Source: Flavobacteriaceae bacterium (GTDB lineage Bacteria > Bacteroidota > Bacteroidia > Flavobacteriales > Flavobacteriaceae). Taken from it: 38,216 bases of DNA. This document shows, in pieces, positions 16,723-24,685 of the stretch (within the stretch, counting starts at the first letter, position 1; the number at the start of each line of letters is the position of its first letter). Position numbers and translations under genes: made by a program. The stretch is from positions 1-38,216 of the forward strand of contig PANU01000086.1 of NCBI GenBank assembly GCA_002707745.1, given 5' to 3'. The notes beneath the pieces are model-generated. The model made no database searches and had not been told where the DNA came from. It was given only the letters and a program-made list of their open reading frames with translations.

Positions 16723-17541
16723 ATGAAAAAGTTTATGATGCTACTAAGTGTGATTTGCACACTAATTGCTTGTGAAGATGTTGAAGACAATTCCCCTGCA
16801 TTTCAGGCAAATTTAAATAATTCAATTTATAGATCGATAGACACTCAAGCTATAGTTGCAGATGACGGCACGGTTGCGATTGTAGGAGCTACATCTGATC
16901 AAAATATTACTTTATTGCTTGATGTGCTTCAAACGGGTAGCTTTCAACTTAATAGTGGGGAAGGCCATCAGGCTTTTTACGAAGATGGAGCTGGACAAAT
17001 ATATACTACCGAAAGTGGAGGGAGTGGTGTCGTAAACATTACCAGTGGTGGTATCGACGGCGGATTTGAATTTATATCGGGAGACTTTAATTTTCAGGCT
17101 ATTTTAGAAGGTGTGGATACCGTTACGGTAAGCCAAGGTATTCTTTTTATGGTGCCTATTGTGTCAGGGACTATTGAAGATCCTAACGACCCTCTTGACC
17201 CCAACCAGGATGGTGTGTTTGCAGCAGAAATAGATGGGAATTTGTTTGATCCGTCCACAGTAGTAGCAAATACTACCGAAACTTCCATTGAAATTAATGG
17301 CGCTTTGGGAGACGATACGATACAACTGGTAATTCCATTGGACGCAGAAATAGGCACCTATCCTATTCCCGAAGCAGGGTTTAGTGCTACCTATTTCATC
17401 TCTGGGGTTGAAGAGCCTGCAGTAAGCGGCATGATACGTGTAATTGAACACGATATGGCAGCCCGGACAATCTCGGGAACCTTTTCTTTTGCTACTGAAA
17501 ATCACCAAATTTCACTAGGACAATACAACATAAGCTATTAG
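16723..17541 (+). CDS. Hypothetical lipoprotein with two similar beta-rich domains
   Basis: The 272-residue protein has a lipoprotein signal ending in CTLIACED. The mature part seems to contain two related beta-rich units: FQANLNNSIYRSIDTQAIV near the start and FAAEIDGNLFDPSTVVANT later, each followed by a stretch like QNITLLLDVLQTGSFQL or DTIQLVIPLDAEIGTYPI. This pattern is seen in small flavobacterial outer-membrane lipoproteins of DUF6252-like type, but I cannot name a function. A strong terminator follows 20 bp after the stop. It is divergent from rpsP. Confidence 0.8.
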   Translation: MKKFMMLLSVICTLIACEDVEDNSPAFQANLNNSIYRSIDTQAIVADDGTVAIVGATSDQNITLLLDVLQTGSFQLNSGEGHQAFYEDGAGQIYTTESGGSGVVNITSGGIDGGFEFISGDFNFQAILEGVDTVTVSQGILFMVPIVSGTIEDPNDPLDPNQDGVFAAEIDGNLFDPSTVVANTTETSIEINGALGDDTIQLVIPLDAEIGTYPIPEAGFSATYFISGVEEPAVSGMIRVIEHDMAARTISGTFSFATENHQISLGQYNISY

Positions 17542-17561
17542 TGTTAGTATATTTTTTATAC

Positions 17562-17592
17562 AAAAGACCGATCCTGTATCGGTCTTTTTTTT
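17562..17592 (+). terminator. Rho-independent terminator after the lipoprotein gene
   Basis: An 11-bp stem (17562-17572 with 17578-17588) closes the loop CCTGT and runs into eight T residues. Confidence 0.9.
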
Positions 17593-17610
17593 GGAAGTAA
17601 CCCAAATAGC

Positions 17611-17646
17611 GTTAAACCTTGTTAAACCCCGTTAAGCTTGGGTTAA
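17611..17646 (+). promoter_or_regulatory. Phased array of four GTTAA boxes upstream of the first ferritin-like gene
   Basis: GTTAA occurs at 17611, 17621, 17631 and 17642, spacings 10, 10 and 11 bp, so all four lie on one face of the helix. A comparable array precedes the paralogous gene downstream. The last TTAA core lies 31 bp upstream of a TATATTG candidate -7 box at 17674-17680. This looks like an activator or cooperative repressor site; no regulator is identified. Confidence 0.6.
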
Positions 17647-17750
17647 AAACTTGTAGTTGCCTGTTATTACTGGTATATTGAGGTATATCGAAAAAGAGAA
17701 AACAGAGCTTCTAACTTCGATTTTTTTAAAAACAGCTTTGCACATTTAAA

Positions 17751-18209
17751 ATGAAAGAGATTATGTATACCGATAAAATGTCAAATAAATTAAACGAATT
17801 ATTAACTAAAAATTACGACGCCGAAGCAGGATATAAAAAAGCTGCTGAGATTGTTGAAAATCCGCAACTCAAGCAATTTTTTGAAACTCAGGCACAGGAG
17901 CGCTACGATTTTGGACACGAATTAAAAACTGAAATCCGCAATACCGGAGGGACGCCAGATAAAGGTACAAGTACCAAAGGTGATGCTCACAGAGCCTGGA
18001 TGAGTATAAAAGATACGTTTACGTCTAATGACGAAGAAAATATTCTTGAAGAAGTTAAACGTGGTGAAAAAACCGCAGTTGAGGAATATAAGGAAGTTAT
18101 ATCAGACACAACCCTACCTCCAACAACTAAGGGTATCCTGACAAAACAAGTGTCTACAATTGAAAATACCCTGCAAAATGTGAAAAATTTTGAAGCTATT
18201 GTAGCGTAA
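17751..18209 (+). CDS. Ferritin-like DUF2383/PA2169-type four-helix protein, copy 1
   Basis: The 152-residue, mostly helical protein contains LTKNYDAEAGYKKAAEIVEN, QAQERYDFGHELKTEI and KGDAHRAWMSIKDTF, matching the PA2169/DUF2383 ferritin-like family often found among general stress genes. It could bind a metal through the Glu/His-rich helices, but no catalytic function is established. Three possible ATGs exist (17751, 17763, 17778); the first is given. It has its own terminator and a phased GTTAA array upstream, so it is likely monocistronic and regulated. The gene at 18404 is a tandem paralog. Confidence 0.85.
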   Translation: MKEIMYTDKMSNKLNELLTKNYDAEAGYKKAAEIVENPQLKQFFETQAQERYDFGHELKTEIRNTGGTPDKGTSTKGDAHRAWMSIKDTFTSNDEENILEEVKRGEKTAVEEYKEVISDTTLPPTTKGILTKQVSTIENTLQNVKNFEAIVA

Positions 18210-18231
18210 TTCAATTAAAAATAAATTGAAA

Positions 18232-18262
18232 AGAGACCGAAAGCAATTTCGGTCTTTTTTTT
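18232..18262 (+). terminator. Rho-independent terminator after ferritin-like copy 1
   Basis: A 9-bp stem (18234-18242 with 18247-18255) closed by a GCAA tetraloop, followed by a run of T residues. Confidence 0.9.
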
Positions 18263-18319
18263 TAACGGGTTTTTAAGGAGCTGTTAAACGCTGTTAATTC
18301 TCGCTTAACACATGGTTAA
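18262..18319 (+). promoter_or_regulatory. Phased array of six TTAA cores upstream of the second ferritin-like gene
   Basis: TTAA cores start at 18262, 18273, 18284, 18294, 18305 and 18316, spacings 11, 11, 10, 11 and 11 bp. Three read GTTAA on the plus strand (18283, 18293, 18315), and the cores at 18262 and 18305 extend to TTAAC. The last core lies 32 bp upstream of the -7 box at 18348, almost the same geometry as in the first array. Confidence 0.6.
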
Positions 18320-18326
18320 GGTGCTC

Positions 18327-18355
18327 TTGTTTCTTTGTTTCCTTCGGTATCTTTA
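18327..18355 (+). promoter_or_regulatory. Promoter for ferritin-like copy 2 (TTG, 18-bp spacer, TATCTTTA)
   Basis: A -33 TTG at 18327-18329 and a -7 box TATCTTTA at 18348-18355 are separated by 18 bp. Transcription would start near 18362, leaving a leader of about 40 nt. Confidence 0.5.
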
Positions 18356-18403
18356 TGAAAATATATAAATCGATCTTTTCGATTCTAACTAAAATAATAA
18401 GCT

Positions 18404-18856
18404 ATGAATAATTTAGAAGAAAGAGTGCAAAAGTTAAATGATTTAATCACCAAAAATTATGATGCCGAGGCAGGGTATAAAAAAGCTGCTGAAATGGTAG
18501 AAGACACACAACTTAAGACGTTTTTCAATAACCAGGCAAAAAACCGTTACGATTTTGGGCACGCCTTAAAAGACGAAATTAAAATGGTTGGTGGCGAAGT
18601 AGATAAAGGAACCAGCTTTAAGGGCGATGCGCACCGCGCCTGGATGAGTGTAAAAGACACCTTTTCGTCTAACGATTCCAAAGCAATCCTGGAAGAGGTA
18701 ATTCGTGGCGAAGAAACCGCAGTAAACGAGTATCAGGAAATTCTAAAAGAAGCAACCTTAGCGCCAACAACACAGCAATTACTGCAAGATCAGGTGGCTT
18801 CTGTGCAAACAGCTCTTGCAGACGCTAGATCCTTAGATGCCTGGGAAGCTAAGTAG
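18404..18856 (+). CDS. Ferritin-like DUF2383/PA2169-type four-helix protein, copy 2
   Basis: The 150-residue protein is closely similar to the one encoded at 17751: LITKNYDAEAGYKKAAEMVE, NRYDFGHALKDEIK, KGDAHRAWMSVKDTFSSND and RGEETAVNEYQEIL all align. The pair is a tandem duplication in which the upstream regulatory array was kept. It has its own promoter and is followed by a long palindromic element that probably terminates it. Function is unknown; the family is often stress-induced. Confidence 0.87.
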   Translation: MNNLEERVQKLNDLITKNYDAEAGYKKAAEMVEDTQLKTFFNNQAKNRYDFGHALKDEIKMVGGEVDKGTSFKGDAHRAWMSVKDTFSSNDSKAILEEVIRGEETAVNEYQEILKEATLAPTTQQLLQDQVASVQTALADARSLDAWEAK

Positions 18857-18874
18857 AACTCCAGACAAAACTTT

Positions 18875-19012
18875 AAAAGAGGCTGTCTAAAAAGTGTCAA
18901 AATCATGAATTTGTCACATTGAGCCTGTCGAAATGTGTTGCTAGTCAATACTGTTATAACTTCGACAAGCTCAGTTTGACAATATGAGTACACTTTTTAG
19001 ACAGCCTCTTTT
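18875..19012. repeat. MITE/REP-like nested palindrome
   Basis: A perfect 23-bp inverted repeat (18875-18897 with 18990-19012) encloses a second, imperfect 21-bp inverted repeat (18912-18932 with 18961-18981, 18 of 21 matched) containing the motifs TTGAGCCTGTCGAA and TTCGACAAGCTCAG. The right end runs into a T tract, so it probably terminates the ferritin-like gene. The gap 18857-19168 contains this element and otherwise only the AT-rich leader of dnaE, in which I see no gene. Confidence 0.8.
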
Positions 19013-19168
19013 TTTGTGATAACCTTTTTTGAAATGTGAACAACTCATCAAAACTTTATCCCTTAGCTTCAACGGAGTTTTTTATTTTTACTATTGAAAT
19101 TTTCACGCCTGTTTTTCTGCTTTTTATACAGAAATCTACAATCGTTCACCTGAAACCTGCAATCTTTC

Positions 19169-22100
19169 ATGTATTTAATCTTCGATACCGAAACCACGGG
19201 ACTGCCCCGTAACTGGAATGCTCCATTAACCGATAGTGATAACTGGCCGCGCTGTATCCAGATTGCCTGGCAATTGCACGACAGCATGGGAAATGTGATA
19301 GAACATGAAGACTATCTCATTCAGCCCGATGGATTCAACATTCCTTTTGATGCGGAGAAAATCCACGGAATTTCAACCGAGTTGGCAGCAAAAGATGGAA
19401 TTCCACTTGCCGAAATGTTGCAAAAATTTTCAGCAGTATTACAAAAAACAAAATTTATAGTAGGGCAAAATGTTGGGTTCGATTTAAACATTATGGGCGC
19501 CGAATTTCTTCGGTTGAATGAAGAAAATGTATTGCCCAATTTTCCGGTATTAGATACCTGTACCGAAACTACCGCACAACTCTGCCAGATTCCCGGAGGT
19601 CGAGGTGGAAAATTTAAACTTCCCACGCTCTCCGAATTGCATCAGTTTCTTTTTTCTGAAAGTTTTGCTGAAGCTCATAACGCAACAGCCGATGTAGAAG
19701 CAACTACCCGTTGTTTTTTAGAATTGGTACGGCGTCAAATTTTTACTGTCGAGGAATTAGACGTACAGCCAGATTATTTTGAAAACTTTTCGGAAGCAAA
19801 CCCAAAAGAGATTCAATTAATTGGGCTGGAACACATAAATCTGAAAGCAGCTTCCGAAGCCATTCGAAAAGAACTGGAAGCAAAAACTGAAACCCAGGAA
19901 ATTTCTTCCGAAGAACTTGCAGAAAATATTGAGGTTTTAGAAGAAGCACCCTTTGCACACCTGCATAACCATTCCCAGTTTTCAATCCTACAATCCACCG
20001 CCAGCACCCAGGATCTGGTAAATGCTGCCATAGCTGATAACCAACCTGCCGTTGCCATTACCGATAGCGGGAATATGATGGGGGCATTTCATTTTTCGCG
20101 TGCTGTAAACATGCATAACGCTGCGCTTCAGAAACAATACCAAGAGGACCTAAAAGCCTACGAAGAATTTGACGATACCGCCACTCCCGATAGCGATCGG
20201 GAAGATGGCGTGGTCCCAGATAAACCTGAACCTCCTCAAGAATTAAAAGCAATCGTAGGCTGTGAGTTTTTTGTGTGTGACGACCACACCAACAAGTCCC
20301 AAAAAGACAATGGCTACCAGATTGTATTGCTGGCCAAAAATAAAAAGGGGTATCACAATCTGGCAAAAATGGCTAGTATTGCGTATACCGAGGGGTTTTA
20401 TTACGTACCGCGAATAGACCGCGAAGTCATTAAAAAGTACAAGGAAGATGTTATCGTGTTGTCGGGAAGTATGTATGGCGAGGTTTCCAGTAAAATCCTG
20501 AATATTGGCGAAAACCAGGCAGAAGAAGCCCTGTTATGGTGGAAAGAAGAGTTTGGAGCCGATTTCTATCTGGAAATTATGCGGCACAATCAGGAAGATG
20601 AAGATAGGGTAAATGATACGTTAATTGCTTTTAGTAAAAAGCACGATGTAAAACTGATTGCAGCCAACAATACCTATTATATAGACAAAGAGAATGCCAA
20701 CGCCCACGATATTTTGCTGTGTGTAAAAGACGGTGAAAAGCAGGCAACACCTATTGGGCGTGGTCGAGGCTATCGCTACGGTTTGCCCAATCAGGAATAT
20801 TACTTTAAGTCTCAGGAGGAGATGAAGGCGTTGTTTAAGGATTTGCCAGAGGCCATTTCAAATATTTCTGAAGTAGTAGCAAAGATCGAATCCTACAGCC
20901 TGCAACGGGATGTCCTGTTGCCAAAATTTGATATTCCGGAAGAATTTAAAGTTGCCGAAGATGAATTAGACGCTGGAAAACGGGGTGAAAATGCATACCT
21001 TAAACATCTTACGTTTAAAGGAGCCGAAAAACGGTATGGTGAAATTACCCCAGAAATTGAAGAACGCCTTAATTTTGAGTTGGAAACCATCGAAAATACC
21101 GGTTATCCGGGCTATTTCTTGATTACTGAAGACTTTATACGGGAAGCCCGGGCTATGGATGTTTCGGTTGGGCCGGGACGTGGTTCGGCAGCGGGGAGTG
21201 TGGTGGCGTATTGCCTATGGATTACCAATATAGACCCCATAAAGTATGATCTGCTTTTTGAGCGTTTCCTGAATCCGGATCGTGTGAGTATGCCCGATAT
21301 CGATATCGATTTTGACGACGAGGGCCGAAGCCGGGTAATGGATTATGTAATTCAAAAATATGGCGCCAACCAAGTAGCGCAGATTATTACCTACGGAACC
21401 ATGGCAGCCAAAAGTTCTATTCGTGATACTGCGCGTGTGCTGGATTTACCACTGGGGGATGCCGATAGAATTTCGAAGCTCATCCCTAATATGACCAAGC
21501 TCAACAAGATCTTCAATATGAGCGATCAGGAGCTTCGGTCTAAATTCAGAAGTGACGAACTGCCCAAAGTGAATGAATTGCTAAACCTTTCCGAAGGGAG
21601 CGATCTGGAAGCCGAAACGGTAAATCAGGCAAAAATTTTAGAAGGTTCAGTACGAAATACCGGGATTCACGCCTGCGGGGTGATTATTACCCCAAGCGAT
21701 ATTACCAATTTTGTCCCTGTAGCCACCGCTAAGGATAGTGATTTGTATGTTACCCAGTTTGATAACTCTGTAGTAGAAAGCGCTGGTTTGCTGAAAATGG
21801 ATTTCCTGGGATTAAAAACCCTGACGCTTATCAAGGACACGGTAAAACTGGTAAAACACAAACACAATGTCGACCTGGATCCTGATACGTTTCCGCTGGA
21901 CGATGAAGAGACTTACGAGTTGTTTCAACGCGGGGAAACGGTGGGAATCTTTCAGTATGAAAGTGCCGGGATGCAGAAATATATGAAGGAGCTAAAACCC
22001 ACGGTTTTTGCCGATTTAATTGCGATGAACGCATTGTATCGCCCGGGTCCTTTGGAATACATACCAAGTTTTATACGCCGTAAAAATGGTGAGGAAGAGA

Positions 22101-23611
22101 TTGAATACGATCTTCCTGCAATGGAAGAATACCTAAAGGAAACCTATGGGATTACGGTGTATCAGGAGCAAGTGATGTTGTTGTCGCAGAAGTTGGCCGA
22201 TTTCAGTAAAGGTGATGCCGATGTCCTGCGAAAGGCGATGGGGAAAAAACAAAAGGCCGTTCTCGATAAAATGAAACCGCGCTTTATTAACAATGCTTCC
22301 GCCAAAGGCCACGATGCCGATAAGCTGGAGAAAATCTGGAAGGATTGGGAAGCCTTTGCAAGTTATGCCTTTAATAAGAGTCACTCTACCTGCTATGCGT
22401 GGATTGCCTACCAGACCGCCTACTTAAAAGCTCATTACCCTGCCGAATATATGGCAGCCGTACTAAGCAATAATATGAGCGATATAAAGCAGGTTACTTT
22501 TTTTATGGAAGAGTGTAAGCGGATGGGCTTAGAGGTTTTGGGTCCCGATGTAAACGAATCGTTTTACAAATTCACAGTAAACGACCGTGGTGCCGTGCGT
22601 TTTGGTATGGGAGCCGTAAAAGGCGTTGGAAGTGGTGCGGTGCAAACCATTGTTGAAAACCGGAAAGACGGAAAGTACAAATCTATTTTCGATCTGGCAA
22701 AGCGAGTCGATTTACGAAACGCCAATAAAAAAGCCTTTGAAAACCTAATCCTTGCAGGTGGGTTTGATAGTTTTAATCAGCACCGGGCTCAGTACATGCA
22801 CGATGAGGGCGACGGAATTACTTTTTATGAAAAAGTGCTCAAGTTTGCTGCTAAATATCAGGAAACGCAAAACAGCAGTCAGGTAAGTTTGTTTGGGGAG
22901 TCCAGTGAAGTACAAATTGCCGAACCTCAGGTGCCACCCTGTGAGGAGTGGGGAACTATGCAAAAGCTAAGACAGGAAAAGGAAGTGGTTGGGATATACA
23001 TCTCCGGCCATCCCCTGGACGACTTTAAAGTAGAGATGAAAAACTTTACCAATTGTAAGGTCTCCAACTTTAATAATCTGGAAAAATATGTAAACCGTGA
23101 GCTCTGTTTTGGCGGTATCGTGAGCGATGTACAGCACCGCGAAAGCAAGGCCGGAAAAGGCTGGGCTATTTTTACGGTAGAAGACTATGAAGACAGTTAT
23201 GAGTTTAAGATTTTTGGCGAAGAATATTTAAAATGGCGACATTTCCTGATACCGAATAGTTTTATCTACGCCCGTGTGTTTGTAAAAGAAGGCTGGACCA
23301 ATCGCGATACGGGTAAAAAAGGCGATCCGCGACTGCAATATACCTTTATGCAAATGCTCCACGATGTGATGGACAACCAGGCCAAAAAACTCACCATCCA
23401 AATGCCGGTGCAGGATTTGCAGGATGGAAAAATAGAACGCTTAAAAGAACTATTTGGTTATCACAAAGGCGATCAGAAACTCTTCTTTACCATTTATGAG
23501 GTAGAAGAAAAAGTAAAATTACAGATGCCCAGCCGTACGCATAAAATCAAGATTTGTAATGAGTTGCTGGAAGAGTTACAGTTGGATGGAGTGAAGTATC
23601 GGTTGAATTAG
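19169..23611 (+). CDS. dnaE: DNA polymerase III alpha subunit with N-terminal proofreading exonuclease
   Basis: The 1480-residue protein is the replicative polymerase. Residues about 1-200 form a DnaQ-like DEDDh exonuclease: FDTETTGLP with D and E, NVGFDLNIM, and HNATADVEATTR with His and Asp. The PHP domain begins at H264-L-H266-N-H268 and contains the long charged insertion around 320-360. The polymerase core has GPGRGSAAGSVVAYCLWI and the catalytic MPDIDIDFDDEGR (Asp710 and Asp712). HhH and OB-fold regions follow towards the C-terminus. The exonuclease fusion is known in Bacteroidota and puts proofreading in the same chain. The last 70 bp of the gene are duplicated 0.7 kb downstream. Promoter not clearly identified. 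Confidence 0.97.
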   Translation: MYLIFDTETTGLPRNWNAPLTDSDNWPRCIQIAWQLHDSMGNVIEHEDYLIQPDGFNIPFDAEKIHGISTELAAKDGIPLAEMLQKFSAVLQKTKFIVGQNVGFDLNIMGAEFLRLNEENVLPNFPVLDTCTETTAQLCQIPGGRGGKFKLPTLSELHQFLFSESFAEAHNATADVEATTRCFLELVRRQIFTVEELDVQPDYFENFSEANPKEIQLIGLEHINLKAASEAIRKELEAKTETQEISSEELAENIEVLEEAPFAHLHNHSQFSILQSTASTQDLVNAAIADNQPAVAITDSGNMMGAFHFSRAVNMHNAALQKQYQEDLKAYEEFDDTATPDSDREDGVVPDKPEPPQELKAIVGCEFFVCDDHTNKSQKDNGYQIVLLAKNKKGYHNLAKMASIAYTEGFYYVPRIDREVIKKYKEDVIVLSGSMYGEVSSKILNIGENQAEEALLWWKEEFGADFYLEIMRHNQEDEDRVNDTLIAFSKKHDVKLIAANNTYYIDKENANAHDILLCVKDGEKQATPIGRGRGYRYGLPNQEYYFKSQEEMKALFKDLPEAISNISEVVAKIESYSLQRDVLLPKFDIPEEFKVAEDELDAGKRGENAYLKHLTFKGAEKRYGEITPEIEERLNFELETIENTGYPGYFLITEDFIREARAMDVSVGPGRGSAAGSVVAYCLWITNIDPIKYDLLFERFLNPDRVSMPDIDIDFDDEGRSRVMDYVIQKYGANQVAQIITYGTMAAKSSIRDTARVLDLPLGDADRISKLIPNMTKLNKIFNMSDQELRSKFRSDELPKVNELLNLSEGSDLEAETVNQAKILEGSVRNTGIHACGVIITPSDITNFVPVATAKDSDLYVTQFDNSVVESAGLLKMDFLGLKTLTLIKDTVKLVKHKHNVDLDPDTFPLDDEETYELFQRGETVGIFQYESAGMQKYMKELKPTVFADLIAMNALYRPGPLEYIPSFIRRKNGEEEIEYDLPAMEEYLKETYGITVYQEQVMLLSQKLADFSKGDADVLRKAMGKKQKAVLDKMKPRFINNASAKGHDADKLEKIWKDWEAFASYAFNKSHSTCYAWIAYQTAYLKAHYPAEYMAAVLSNNMSDIKQVTFFMEECKRMGLEVLGPDVNESFYKFTVNDRGAVRFGMGAVKGVGSGAVQTIVENRKDGKYKSIFDLAKRVDLRNANKKAFENLILAGGFDSFNQHRAQYMHDEGDGITFYEKVLKFAAKYQETQNSSQVSLFGESSEVQIAEPQVPPCEEWGTMQKLRQEKEVVGIYISGHPLDDFKVEMKNFTNCKVSNFNNLEKYVNRELCFGGIVSDVQHRESKAGKGWAIFTVEDYEDSYEFKIFGEEYLKWRHFLIPNSFIYARVFVKEGWTNRDTGKKGDPRLQYTFMQMLHDVMDNQAKKLTIQMPVQDLQDGKIERLKELFGYHKGDQKLFFTIYEVEEKVKLQMPSRTHKIKICNELLEELQLDGVKYRLN
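23540..23609 (+). repeat. dnaE 3'-end direct repeat, copy 1 (genuine gene end)
   Basis: These 70 bp encode the last 23 residues of DnaE. They are repeated at 24281-24350 with 4 mismatches. The pair looks like the footprint of an insertion at the dnaE 3' end. Confidence 0.9.
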
Positions 23612-23640
23612 AAACTTAGCAATGAAGTAAAAAATAAGTT

Positions 23641-24258
23641 GTGAGCCAAGACACGGAACAGTATTATTTTCTTTTTAAAAGGTGGAGCATGGATCCCAAT
23701 CAGTGGTCTATGTTAATTGATAGTATTGCAGTTCTATTGGCGATTTCGGGTGTTGTCCTGGGGTATGTACTTTACAAAAAACAGCGCAGAGATAATTCTG
23801 AAGATGCCTTTAGTTTTTTTCAATCCTCGTTGCCTGAGCTAGAGCAATCCATTGCCTTAGCCATAGTAGACTTAAAGGAATTTACAGACTCTCTTGATTT
23901 GGATAATTTTGTAAACCCTATTTTATCCGCTTCGCTAAACGATTCATTCTTAAATAAGATTAACCTGGTAGACCTCAATAGATATTACGTACGTGAAAGA
24001 AGTGAGGAGCTACCCAGTTTTAAACAACTATTAGTAGACTCTAATTTTTTTGGGGATTATCACTCCTATATCACTCAGGAGATCAATGATTTTAGAACAA
24101 ATTACCTCCATAAAAAAGAGGAACTGCAAAAAGATACAGATAAGACGGTTTCCCTCGCTACTGAAATGGTTCAGATGAAGACAAAAATAAAGGGCGTTCT
24201 AGAAAAAGACATCGCTAAATTTGAAGCGGTATTGGAGAATATAAGGGAGCTGATTTAA
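23641..24258 (+). CDS. Orphan single-pass membrane protein with coiled-coil tail
   Basis: I do not recognise this 205-residue protein. It starts at GTG (an internal ATG, reading MDPNQW, is a possible alternative). One membrane helix is visible at residues about 25-43 (IDSIAVLLAISGVVLGYVLY), followed by the basic KKQRRD. The remaining 160 residues are soluble, helical and charged, ending in a coiled-coil-like stretch (KTKIKGVLEKDIAKFEAVLE). The gene sits exactly between the two copies of the dnaE tail, so it is probably acquired cargo. No catalytic motif is seen. Confidence 0.65.
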   Translation: MSQDTEQYYFLFKRWSMDPNQWSMLIDSIAVLLAISGVVLGYVLYKKQRRDNSEDAFSFFQSSLPELEQSIALAIVDLKEFTDSLDLDNFVNPILSASLNDSFLNKINLVDLNRYYVRERSEELPSFKQLLVDSNFFGDYHSYITQEINDFRTNYLHKKEELQKDTDKTVSLATEMVQMKTKIKGVLEKDIAKFEAVLENIRELI

Positions 24259-24280
24259 ATTTCGAGCGCTTAATTGCAAA

Positions 24281-24350
24281 CATAAAATCAAGATTTGTAA
24301 TGAGTTGCTGGAGGAGTTACAGTTGGATGGGATGAAGTATGGGTTGAATT
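24281..24350 (+). repeat. dnaE 3'-end direct repeat, copy 2 (gene-tail remnant)
   Basis: This is 66 of 70 identical to the last 70 bp of dnaE and keeps the same reading frame and a stop codon (TGA instead of TAG). It encodes a DnaE-like tail with MKYGLN in place of VKYRLN. No dnaE sequence precedes it. It marks the junction between the orphan membrane protein gene and the restriction-modification genes. Confidence 0.9.
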
Positions 24351-24364
24351 GAAAATATAATAAT

Positions 24365-24679
24365 ATGGCTCGTAAATTATTTACAAAAGAAGAAGTGGTT
24401 CTATGCACTTACATCGCTCGATTTGGTAGAAGCCAATTCAATGAGTCAGATATTTCCAATTTGGAGAAAAGATCTGTTTCTTCCATTAAAATGAAAGTTT
24501 CAAATATAGCCGCAATGTTAAAAGAAGAAGGATTTGAAATAAACGAAGAGGTTTCAAGTCTGTCGGGCAAACCTCCAGGACAGAAGGGTAGGAGAACTAA
24601 TTGGGGTATAGTTAGCCGCTTAAATGATTATAGCAAAAATGAGCATTTAAATGAGTGTGAAAAAATACTGAGCTGCTAA
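24365..24679 (+). CDS. Small orphan protein at the edge of the restriction-modification locus
   Basis: I do not recognise this 104-residue basic protein with confidence. It begins MARKLFTKEEVVLCTYIARF, has a helical N-terminal half (ISNLEKRSVSSIKMKVSNIA) that looks like a small DNA-binding helical domain, and ends with a Gly/Lys-rich PPGQKGRRTNW segment and a Cys pair. Similar short proteins occur next to restriction genes, but no function is assigned. It begins 14 bp after the dnaE-tail remnant and stops 6 bp before the stop of the convergent HpaII-type gene, so it is physically part of the island. Confidence 0.6.
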   Translation: MARKLFTKEEVVLCTYIARFGRSQFNESDISNLEKRSVSSIKMKVSNIAAMLKEEGFEINEEVSSLSGKPPGQKGRRTNWGIVSRLNDYSKNEHLNECEKILSC

Positions 24680-24685
24680 ATCTAT

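Noticed and set aside
23540-24350. Integrase-bounded genomic island with tRNA attachment site
   Set aside because: No integrase or recombinase gene is present between or near the repeats and no tRNA is involved. Only the direct repeat at the dnaE end supports integration, so I report that and not a defined element.
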